Shown here: positions 57,281 through 64,000 of the stretch, one piece after another | Layout of the letters: every line of letters starts with the position of its first letter | Numbering within the stretch: the stretch's first letter is position 1 | Assembly: GCA_900109485.1 (NCBI GenBank) | Contig: FOAY01000003.1 | Coordinates: 450,655 to 514,654 of the forward strand | Length of the DNA: 64,000 nucleotides | DNA from: Kosakonia sacchari | GTDB lineage: Bacteria; Pseudomonadota; Gammaproteobacteria; Enterobacterales; Enterobacteriaceae | Reading direction: 5' to 3' | Translations under genes and position numbers: made by a program | The notes under the pieces: model-generated | The model's input: only the letters and a program-made list of their open reading frames with translations | The model's database searches: none | Told to the model about the DNA's origin: nothing

Positions 57281-57340
57281 ATTGCTAAATATTTGTAATT
57301 ACGCTGTTATCTCAGGACAAATAACAATGAGGATAGCAGT

Positions 57341-57769
57341 ATGAAGTTAAAGACAGGGTTCACCGCGCTGATGGTTGCAGGTTTGCTGGCGGGCTGTGCG
57401 GCGCCGACATCGAAACAGAGTGTGAGCACGCAAACCTGCAAGGTTGAAAACCAAATGCAACAAACCACGCTCTATTACGGTTTAACCCGTCAGGGTGGTA
57501 AACCGATTACCGCTCAGGAGTGGCAACAGTATGTGGATAACGATGTCACGCCGCGTTTTCGTGATGGCTTAACGGCTTTCGATGCCCAGGGGCAGTGGCT
57601 GGGTAGCAACGGGAAAGTGTCGAAGGAGCCGAGCAAGGCGCTGATGCTTATTCACAGCGTGGACGCACAAACTGACGCGAAAATTGATACGTTGCGCGAG
57701 ATTTATAAATCGCGTTTCGCACAGGAATCGGTGATGCGTGTGGATCAGCCGGTTTGCGTTCAGTTCTGA
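57341..57769 (+). CDS. DUF3574-family lipoprotein
   Basis: 142 residues. A signal peptide with lipobox LLAGC places acylated Cys19 at the mature N-terminus; the +2 residue is Ala, so outer-membrane sorting is likely. The rest (TTLYYGLTRQGGKPITAQEW, DVTPRFRDGLTAFDAQGQWL) is the DUF3574 domain of unknown function. It is monocistronic, between the putP terminator and a second hairpin. Confidence 0.8.
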   Translation: MKLKTGFTALMVAGLLAGCAAPTSKQSVSTQTCKVENQMQQTTLYYGLTRQGGKPITAQEWQQYVDNDVTPRFRDGLTAFDAQGQWLGSNGKVSKEPSKALMLIHSVDAQTDAKIDTLREIYKSRFAQESVMRVDQPVCVQF

Positions 57770-57776
57770 TTTGAAA

Positions 57777-57798
57777 CCCCTCTCCCGCAGGAGAGGGG
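57777..57798. terminator. Terminator between convergent lipoprotein and nucleoside-transporter genes
   Basis: CCCCTCTCC-CGCA-GGAGAGGGG, a 9-bp perfect stem in the 37 bp between convergent stops. Confidence 0.7.
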
Positions 57799-57806
57799 TA
57801 AATCAC

Positions 57807-58991
57807 TTACAGCACAACACCCGCAAAAGCGGCGGAGAGCAGGCTCACCAGCGTTGCCCCGTAGACCAGGCGCAGGCCAAAGCGGGAGACGGAATTGCCT
57901 TGCTGCTCATTCAGCCCCTTAATGGCGCCTGCGACGATGCCAATTGAGGCAAAGTTGGCAAACGACACCAGGAACACTGACAAAATCCCCAATCCGCGCG
58001 GCGTCATCTGGGCGGCGATTTTTTGCAGTTCGATCATCGCCACAAACTCATTAGCAACCAGCTTGGTGGCCATGATGCTGCCCGCATGCAGCGCATCGCT
58101 GAGCGGAATACCAATCAGCCAGGCCAGCGGATAGAAAACATAGCCGAGAATTTGCTGGAAACTGATACCGAATAGCGCAGAGAAAAGGGCGTTGACGGCG
58201 CTAATCAGGGCGATAAAACCGATCAGCATTGCCAGAATAATCATCGCCACTTTGAAACCTGCCAGAATATATTCGCCGAGCATCTCAAAGAAACTTTGCG
58301 ATTCGTGGAGTTTTTCCAGCTTAATTTCCGGTTCCGCTTCCGGGCGCGTGGGATTAATGATCGACAGCACAATAAAGGTGCTGAACATATTCAGGATCAG
58401 CGCGGCGACCACATATTTCGCATCCAGCATGGTCATATAGGCACCGACGATCGACAGCGAAACTGTCGACATTGCCGTGGCGGCCATGGTGAACAGGCGG
58501 CGTGAAGAGAGGTCGGCAAGTATCCCTTTGTAGGCAATGAAGTTTTCGGACTGCCCCAGAATCAGCGAACTGACGGCGTTAAAGGATTCCAGCTTGCCCA
58601 TACCGTTGAGTTTCGATAGCAGGGTACCGATCAGACGAATAAAAACAGGCGGGATCCGCCAGTGCTGCAAAATGCCGATCAACGCCGAAATAAAAACGAT
58701 GGGGCACAGTACACCCAGGAAAATAAATGCCAGCCCTTTTTCGCTCATGCCGCCGAAAACAAAACCCGTGCCTTCACCGGCAAATTTCAGCAGCACTTCG
58801 AAGAAGCCGGAAACATATTTAATCAGTGTTAATCCGCTTTGCGCATGCAGGAAAAACCAGGCCAGCGCCATTTCGATGACGATCAATTGCAGAATAAAGC
58901 GAAAACGTATTTGCCGCCGGTCGAAACTTACCAGCCAGGCGAGCGCGAGGATCACCGCCAGCGCCAGCAGAAAGTGTAGGAAGTTAATCAT
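57807..58991 (-). CDS. Concentrative nucleoside transporter (NupC/NupX family)
   Basis: 394 residues of the CNT family. The helices [20 protein letters not shown] and [20 protein letters not shown], plus [11 protein letters not shown], contain the conserved nucleoside- and cation-binding residues (GQSEN, NEF). It imports nucleosides with a proton or sodium. ATG 58991 with AGAG upstream is preferred to 59033. It is monocistronic, divergent from the efe operon. Confidence 0.85.
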   Translation of the reverse strand: MINFLHFLLALAVILALAWLVSFDRRQIRFRFILQLIVIEMALAWFFLHAQSGLTLIKYVSGFFEVLLKFAGEGTGFVFGGMSEKGLAFIFLGVLCPIVFISALIGILQHWRIPPVFIRLIGTLLSKLNGMGKLESFNAVSSLILGQSENFIAYKGILADLSSRRLFTMAATAMSTVSLSIVGAYMTMLDAKYVVAALILNMFSTFIVLSIINPTRPEAEPEIKLEKLHESQSFFEMLGEYILAGFKVAMIILAMLIGFIALISAVNALFSALFGISFQQILGYVFYPLAWLIGIPLSDALHAGSIMATKLVANEFVAMIELQKIAAQMTPRGLGILSVFLVSFANFASIGIVAGAIKGLNEQQGNSVSRFGLRLVYGATLVSLLSAAFAGVVL

Positions 58992-59192
58992 ATCTCTAAT
59001 TTTTGCAGGTGAATGGGGGAAGTATTTAGCCATAGCCGCGAGATGCGGTAAACATAAAGTTAATGCTTTGTAAGCTAAGTTATCGCTTTATTTCAACCAC
59101 TTCTGCATAAGGGCCGCTTCGCCTGGGTTAGCCTGCTATCCGTTTACATCCAGTTATTATTCTTGTCATATTTCGCTTGAGTTTCTTGTTAT

Positions 59193-59211
59193 CGTAATGA
59201 TAATCACTATC
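59193..59211. promoter_or_regulatory. Fur box upstream of efeUOB
   Basis: CGTAATGATAATCACTATC matches GATAATGATAATCATTATC at 16 of 19 positions. It lies about 60 bp before efeU, so iron repression is expected. Confidence 0.8.
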
Positions 59212-59269
59212 AATGCAATTTACTTTTCTTTGCAACCGTTGACTGCACATGACACCAGGGGCGTCCTCC

Positions 59270-60103
59270 ATGTTTGTTCCATTTCTTATTATGTTGCGTG
59301 AAGGCCTCGAAGCGGCGCTGATCGTCAGTCTGATTGCCAGCTACCTGAAACGAACCCAGCGCGGACGCTGGATCGGCGTGATGTGGATTGGCGTCTTCCT
59401 TGCCGCCGCGCTCTGTCTGGGATTGGGGATTGCCATCAACGAAACTACCGGGGAGTTTCCGCAAAAAGAGCAGGAGCTGTTTGAGGGGATTGTCGCGGTG
59501 ATTGCCGTCGTGATCCTCACCTGGATGGTGTTCTGGATGCGCAAAGTGTCGCGCAACGTCAAAGTGCAACTTGAGCAGGCGGTGGATAACGCGCTGGCGC
59601 GCAGTAATCATCACGGCTGGGCGCTGATTTTGATGGTTTTTTTCGCTGTCGCGCGTGAAGGGCTGGAATCGGTGTTCTTTCTGCTGGCGGCATTCCAGCA
59701 GGATCTCGGTATCTGGCCGCCGCTTGGCGCAGTGCTTGGGCTGGCAACGGCCGTGGTGCTGGGCTTTCTGCTCTACTGGGGCGGGATCCGCCTTAACCTC
59801 GGCGCGTTTTTCAAATGGACCAGTCTGTTCATCCTGCTGGTGGCTGCCGGTCTGGCAGCGGGCGCTATCCGCGCTTTCCATGAAGCCGGTTTGTGGAATC
59901 AATTCCAGGATGTGGCTTTCGATTTAAGCAACGTGCTCACCACGCATTCGCTGACGGGTACCTTGCTGGAAGGCATTTTTGGTTATCAGGAAGCACCGAG
60001 TGTGAGCGAAGTCTTTGTCTACTTTGCCTACCTGATTCCGGTGCTGGTGCTGTTTGTTTTGCCTCCACGTTCAGGTGCGCAGCCTTCGCAGGCGGCCTCC
60101 TGA
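59270..60103 (+). CDS. efeU: Ferrous-iron permease EfeU
   Basis: 277 residues of the Ftr1/OFeT family with two iron-binding REGLE motifs, one at the start ([20 protein letters not shown]) and one mid-protein ([18 protein letters not shown]). The frame is intact, unlike the frameshifted copy known in E. coli K-12. It takes iron across the inner membrane with EfeO and EfeB. ATG 59270 gives the family start MFVPFLIML. Confidence 0.96.
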   Translation: MFVPFLIMLREGLEAALIVSLIASYLKRTQRGRWIGVMWIGVFLAAALCLGLGIAINETTGEFPQKEQELFEGIVAVIAVVILTWMVFWMRKVSRNVKVQLEQAVDNALARSNHHGWALILMVFFAVAREGLESVFFLLAAFQQDLGIWPPLGAVLGLATAVVLGFLLYWGGIRLNLGAFFKWTSLFILLVAAGLAAGAIRAFHEAGLWNQFQDVAFDLSNVLTTHSLTGTLLEGIFGYQEAPSVSEVFVYFAYLIPVLVLFVLPPRSGAQPSQAAS

Positions 60104-60152
60104 TAACGTTCACTGCTTCGTAGTTACAACATACTTATTTAAGGGAAGGGTC

Positions 60153-61280
60153 ATGGCTATTCATTTTCGTCGTAGTGCTTTGCAGGTAGGGATCGCGGCG
60201 CTGATGTCTTGCGCTTTCGGGGTACAGGCTGCGGATGTTCCGCAGGTGAAGGTCACGGTAACGGACAAGCAGTGTGAGCCGATGAACCTGACCGTTAACG
60301 CAGGCAAAACGCAGTTCATTATCGTCAACCACAGCCAGAAAGCGCTGGAATGGGAGATCCTCAAAGGCGTGATGGTGGTGGAAGAGCGTGAAAACATCGC
60401 GCCGGGCTTCAGCCAGAAGCTGACCGCCAATCTGCAACCTGGCGAATATGATATGACCTGCGGCCTGCTGACCAACCCGAAAGGCAAACTGGTGGTCAAA
60501 GGCTCGGCAACCGCAGATGCGGCAAAAGGCGATGCCTTGTTGAGCCTGAGCGGAGCCATTACGGATTATAAAGCTTATGTGGTGGCGGAAACCGCACAGC
60601 TGGTCTCCGGCACGAAAGCCTTTACCGATGCGGTAAAAGCCGGGGATATTGAAAAAGCAAAAGCGCTGTATGCGCCAACCCGCCAGCACTATGAACGTAT
60701 CGAACCGATTGCTGAGCTCTTCTCCGATCTGGATGGCAGAATTGATGCCCGCGAAGATGATTACGAGCACAAAGCGGACGATCCGAAGTTCACCGGATTC
60801 CATCGCCTGGAAAAAGCCCTGTTTGGCGATAACAGCACCAAAGAGATGGGCAAATATGCCGATCAGCTCAACAGCGATGTGCTGGATCTGCAAACGCGCA
60901 TTAACGAACTGGCTTTCCCGCCGTCAAAAGTGGTGGGCGGGGCTGCCGGTTTGATTGAAGAAGTCGCGGCCAGCAAAATCAGCGGCGAAGAAGATCGTTA
61001 CAGCCACACCGATCTGTGGGACTTCCAGGCCAACGTTGATGGCGCGCAGAAAATTGTCGATCTGCTGCGCCCGCAACTGCAAAAAGATAATGCGGCGTTG
61101 CTGGCGAAAGTCGATGCCAACTTCAAGAAAGTGGATACCATTCTGGCGAAATACCGCACCAAAGATGGCTATGAGACATATGACAAGCTGACCGACGCCG
61201 ATCGTAACGCGCTGAAAGGGCCGATCACCACGCTGGCGGAAGATCTGGCGCAACTGCGCGGCGTGCTTGGGCTGGATTAA
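60153..61280 (+). CDS. efeO: Periplasmic iron-uptake protein EfeO
   Basis: 375 residues, as in E. coli. A signal peptide ending FGVQAA is followed by an N-terminal cupredoxin-like domain ([20 protein letters not shown]). The C-terminal M75-type imelysin domain carries [10 protein letters not shown]. It probably binds and hands on iron or copper in the periplasm. ATG 60153 has AAGGG upstream. It starts 50 bp after efeU. Confidence 0.95.
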   Translation: MAIHFRRSALQVGIAALMSCAFGVQAADVPQVKVTVTDKQCEPMNLTVNAGKTQFIIVNHSQKALEWEILKGVMVVEERENIAPGFSQKLTANLQPGEYDMTCGLLTNPKGKLVVKGSATADAAKGDALLSLSGAITDYKAYVVAETAQLVSGTKAFTDAVKAGDIEKAKALYAPTRQHYERIEPIAELFSDLDGRIDAREDDYEHKADDPKFTGFHRLEKALFGDNSTKEMGKYADQLNSDVLDLQTRINELAFPPSKVVGGAAGLIEEVAASKISGEEDRYSHTDLWDFQANVDGAQKIVDLLRPQLQKDNAALLAKVDANFKKVDTILAKYRTKDGYETYDKLTDADRNALKGPITTLAEDLAQLRGVLGLD

Positions 61281-61284
61281 CAAG

Positions 61285-62568
61285 ATGAAGCAACATGATG
61301 ATCATGGCGTCAGCGAACCTTCGCGCCGCCGTTTACTGAAAGGGATGGGCGCGCTGGGAGGCGCGCTCGCAATTGCTGGCGGATGCCCGGTTGCCCATGC
61401 CGCAAAACCGCAGAGTGCGCCGGGGACGCTGTCGCCGGATTCGCGGATGGAAAAGCAGCCTTTTCTCGGGGCACATCAGGCCGGGATTTTGACGCCGCAG
61501 CAGGCGTCAATGATGCTGGTGGCTTTTGATGTGTTGGCTGCGGATAAGGCCGATCTTGAACGTTTGTTTCGCTTACTGACACAGCGCATCACTTTTCTCA
61601 CTTCCGGCGGCCCGGCGCCGGATACGCCAAACCCACGGCTGCCGCCACTGGATTCCGGCATCCTCGGGCCGTATATCGCGCCGGATAACCTGACGGTCAC
61701 TGTGTCCGTTGGTCAGTCGCTGTTCGATACGCGTTTTGGTTTGCAGACGCAGATGCCGAAAAAGCTGCAAAAGATGGAACGCTTCCCCAATGATTCGCTG
61801 GATGCGGCATTGTGCCACGGTGATTTACTCATCCAGATTTGCGCGAATACGCAGGATACGGTGATTCACACGCTGCGCGATCTCATTAAACACACGCCGG
61901 ATTTACTCAGCGTGCGCTGGAAGCGGGAAGGGTTTATCTCCGATCATGCGGCGCGCAGTAAAGGCAAAGAGACGCCGGTAAATCTGCTGGGATTTAAAGA
62001 TGGCACCGCCAACCCGGACAGCAGCGATGCCGCGTTGATGAATGAAGTGGTCTGGGTCACTGGCGATCAAGGTGAACCGGCCTGGGCCGTTGGCGGCAGT
62101 TATCAGGCGGTGCGGATTATCCAGTTCCATGTGGAGTTCTGGGATCGCACGCCGCTGAAAGAGCAGCAAACGATTTTTGGCCGTGATAAGCACTCCGGCG
62201 CGCCGCTGGGTATGCAGCAAGAACACGACGTTCCGGATTACACCAAAGATCCGGACGGCGATGTGATTGCGCTCGACAGCCATATTCGTCTGGCGAACCC
62301 GCGTACCAAAGAGACGCAATCAAGTCTGATGATGCGCCGGGGCTATAGCTATTCGCTCGGGGTGACGAACTCGGGTCAACTTGATATGGGCTTGCTGTTT
62401 GTCTGTTATCAGCACGATCTGGAAAAAGGTTTCCTGACGGTGCAAAAACGGCTTAACGGCGAGGCGCTGGAAGAATATATCCGTCCGATTGGCGGCGGCT
62501 ACTTCTTTGTTTTGCCCGGCGTTAAAGACGCAAATCACTATCTTGCCCAATCTCTGCTCGAAGCGTAA
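61285..62568 (+). CDS. efeB: Tat-exported DyP-type heme peroxidase EfeB
   Basis: 427 residues. Twin-arginine signal [20 protein letters not shown] is followed by a DyP peroxidase domain with GFKDGTANP (catalytic Asp) and the heme-ligand region [17 protein letters not shown]. It oxidises ferrous iron or acts on heme for EfeUO. It starts four bases after the efeO stop, without a strong ribosome site, so coupling is likely. Confidence 0.95.
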   Translation: MKQHDDHGVSEPSRRRLLKGMGALGGALAIAGGCPVAHAAKPQSAPGTLSPDSRMEKQPFLGAHQAGILTPQQASMMLVAFDVLAADKADLERLFRLLTQRITFLTSGGPAPDTPNPRLPPLDSGILGPYIAPDNLTVTVSVGQSLFDTRFGLQTQMPKKLQKMERFPNDSLDAALCHGDLLIQICANTQDTVIHTLRDLIKHTPDLLSVRWKREGFISDHAARSKGKETPVNLLGFKDGTANPDSSDAALMNEVVWVTGDQGEPAWAVGGSYQAVRIIQFHVEFWDRTPLKEQQTIFGRDKHSGAPLGMQQEHDVPDYTKDPDGDVIALDSHIRLANPRTKETQSSLMMRRGYSYSLGVTNSGQLDMGLLFVCYQHDLEKGFLTVQKRLNGEALEEYIRPIGGGYFFVLPGVKDANHYLAQSLLEA

Positions 62569-62574
62569 AGATCC

Positions 62575-62600
62575 TATCCTGCCCGCCTGCGGGCAGGATA
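62575..62600. terminator. Hairpin after efeB
   Basis: TATCCTGCCCGC-CT-GCGGGCAGGATA, a 12-bp perfect stem six bases beyond the efeB stop, followed by TTCTGT only. Confidence 0.75.
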
Positions 62601-63107
62601 TTCTGTCATTCGTTGCATTTCGACATACTTTTTCTGCCATCCAGCTATCATTTTTTCGTATTAGAAAGTATCTGTTATCTTTCTGTAATATTCATATCAG
62701 AGACTCTTTGCAACAACGCAGGGCGCTTGCACGTTATGAGTAGGTAAAAATAATGTTGCAATGATGCTAAGTTTTGATGTAATTAGTTTAAAGCGTTTTT
62801 CCCTGTGGTGATGAAGTTCTTCAGGAGATCGCGGATGGTAAAGTCCTGTAGCGGACACTCAAAAAGACCACGTAAGACCCGGCACGGAGAAACCCCCTCC
62901 GGCAACGACTTCTTCGCCCCTGAATTTTCCTCCTCTTTGTTCATACCCGATTTCAACGATGTGACCGGCGATGCTGCCTGTCGCTCAGCCACATCATATT
63001 CAAAGGCAAGACAAGGCTTACAAGGAAGCCAACCCTCAGACGTTTGTGCGCATAGTCGTGTCGAAACAGACGCGCGTGATGTAAACCAACAACTCAAGGT
63101 GCTATCC
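62601..63107. other. phoH leader region with an upstream in-frame extension
   Basis: About 500 bp. It contains the Pho box at 62672-62689. From 62805 there is an open frame continuous with phoH for 101 codons, which could be translated as a longer PhoH. No other gene is seen. Confidence 0.5.
62672..62689 (+). promoter_or_regulatory. Pho box upstream of phoH
   Basis: CTGTTATCTTTCTGTAAT has the two direct 7-mers (CTGTTAT, CTGTAAT) spaced 11 bp apart, as in the PhoB site CTGTCATAWAWCTGTCAY. It agrees with the known PhoB control of phoH in E. coli. Confidence 0.6.
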
Positions 63108-63896
63108 ATGGGAAGACAAAAAGCAGTGATCAAAGCTCGTCGTGAAGCGAAACGCGTGCTGAGACGTGATTCACGCAGTCATAAACAACGTGAAGAAGAG
63201 TCGGTCACCTCGCTTGTGCAGATGAGTGGCGTAGAAGCAATTGGCATGGCGCGGGACAGCCGTGATACCTCTCCGATTGCCGCTCGCAATGAAGCTCAGG
63301 AGCACTACCTGAATGCTATCGAGAGTAAACAACTGATCTTCGCAACCGGTGAAGCGGGATGCGGAAAAACGTGGATTAGCGCGGCGAAAGCGGCGGAAGC
63401 GCTGATCCATAAGGACGTGGAAAGGATTATTGTTACCCGGCCGGTCCTGCAAGCTGACGAAGATCTCGGCTTCTTACCCGGCGATATTTCGGAGAAGTTC
63501 GCGCCATACTTCCGGCCCGTCTATGACGTGCTGGTTAAACGCCTTGGCGCGTCCTTTATGCAATACTGCCTGCGCCCAGAGATTGGTAAGGTGGAAATCG
63601 CGCCGTTCGCCTATATGCGCGGACGTACCTTTGAAAATGCGGTCGTCATTCTTGATGAGGCTCAGAACGTCACCGCTGCGCAGATGAAGATGTTTTTGAC
63701 TCGCCTCGGGGAAAACGTGACGGTGATTGTCAACGGCGATATCACCCAGTGCGACCTGCCTTCCGGTGTTAAATCGGGGCTGAGCGATGCGCTGGCGCGT
63801 TTTGAGGAAGATGAGATGATTGGCGTGGTACGCTTTAACAAAGATGACTGCGTACGCTCCGCTCTCTGTCAGCGTACGCTGCTGGCTTATGATTGA
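63108..63896 (+). CDS. phoH: PhoH, phosphate-starvation-inducible ATPase
   Basis: 262 residues from ATG 63108 (AAGGT upstream) with MGRQKAVIKARREAKRVLRR as the family start. Walker A is GEAGCGKTW and Walker B VVILDEAQN, followed by NGDITQCDLPSGVKSGL. It is an ATP-binding protein related to helicase superfamily 1; its role in phosphate stress or RNA metabolism is not settled. An in-frame ATG at 62805 would add 101 residues, comparable to the longer form annotated in E. coli. The real start is uncertain. Confidence 0.92.
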   Translation: MGRQKAVIKARREAKRVLRRDSRSHKQREEESVTSLVQMSGVEAIGMARDSRDTSPIAARNEAQEHYLNAIESKQLIFATGEAGCGKTWISAAKAAEALIHKDVERIIVTRPVLQADEDLGFLPGDISEKFAPYFRPVYDVLVKRLGASFMQYCLRPEIGKVEIAPFAYMRGRTFENAVVILDEAQNVTAAQMKMFLTRLGENVTVIVNGDITQCDLPSGVKSGLSDALARFEEDEMIGVVRFNKDDCVRSALCQRTLLAYD

Positions 63897-63913
63897 TGTC
63901 ATCACAACGGAAT

Positions 63914-63936
63914 AGCCCGGCTTGCCGGGCTTTTTT
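63914..63936. terminator. Terminator between phoH and the convergent gene
   Basis: AGCCCGGC-TT-GCCGGGCT followed by six Ts, 18 bp after phoH. Confidence 0.88.
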
Positions 63937-64000
63937 ATGCCTTTTTGCCATGCAGCATAAACTCAAGCATCAATGCCCCTGCGCGATATGTGAAAAAAAA
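63935..64000 (-). CDS. Possible C-terminus of a convergent gene, cut by window
   Basis: A minus-strand frame enters at the window edge and ends with TAA at 63935-63937. It reads FFFTYRAGALMLEFMLHGKK and one more alanine. A hydrophobic end with a basic tail suggests a membrane protein, but only 21 residues are visible and the family cannot be named. Confidence 0.35.
   Translation of the reverse strand, partial: FFFTYRAGALMLEFMLHGKKA

Overview
The window is chromosomal DNA from a member of the Enterobacteriaceae. From about 34.3 kb onward it follows the E. coli-type order agp-yccJ-wrbA-ymdF-rut-putA/putP-efeUOB-phoH. The first 14 kb is a purine-breakdown (hpx) cluster of the kind described in Klebsiella. 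The combination points to a Klebsiella/Kosakonia/Enterobacter-type organism, but the genus cannot be fixed from sequence reading alone.

Region 1 (1-14.2 kb) is the allantoin half of a purine nitrogen pathway. It holds an NCS1 permease, a GntR regulator, allantoin racemase (HpxA), allantoinase (HpxB), HpxW-X-Y-Z for the oxalurate/oxamate end, an RpiR regulator, a four-gene polar amino-acid-type ABC transporter, a ureidoglycine-type aminotransferase (HpxJ) and allantoate amidohydrolase (HpxK). A perfect sigma-54 promoter with two upstream NtrC-like sites precedes the transporter operon, and a near-perfect one precedes hpxW. A HigB/HigA toxin-antitoxin pair sits between convergent hpxB and hpxZ, flanked by two copies of the same terminator hairpin.

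Region 2 (14.2-30 kb) is AT-rich accessory DNA devoted to surface adhesion. It contains a MarT/FidL-like regulator pair, the E. coli common pilus genes ecpABCDE, a lone two-partner-secretion exoprotein (TpsA) without its transporter, a short-chain dehydrogenase relative lacking the catalytic lysine, a LuxR-type regulator in the role of EcpR, and the heme-globin diguanylate cyclase DosC without DosP.

Region 3 (30-34.2 kb) has an AraC regulator with two divergent SDR genes. It also has an SDR gene and an HxlR regulator linked by three near-identical 19-bp palindromes.

Region 4 (34.3-44.1 kb) has agp, yccJ, wrbA, ymdF and the pyrimidine-degrading rutABCDEF operon with divergent rutR. rutG is absent from its usual place, and a DMT exporter converges on rutF and overlaps it. 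A sigma-54 promoter and a RutR-like operator lie in front of rutA.

Region 5 (44.4-51.3 kb) is a six-gene sugar operon of unknown substrate: ABC importer, FGGY pentulose kinase and SIS-domain isomerase.

Region 6 (51.3-64 kb) has putA/putP, a DUF3574 lipoprotein, a CNT nucleoside transporter, an intact efeUOB iron operon with a Fur box, and phoH with a Pho box.

No rRNA, tRNA, IS element or CRISPR array was recognised.
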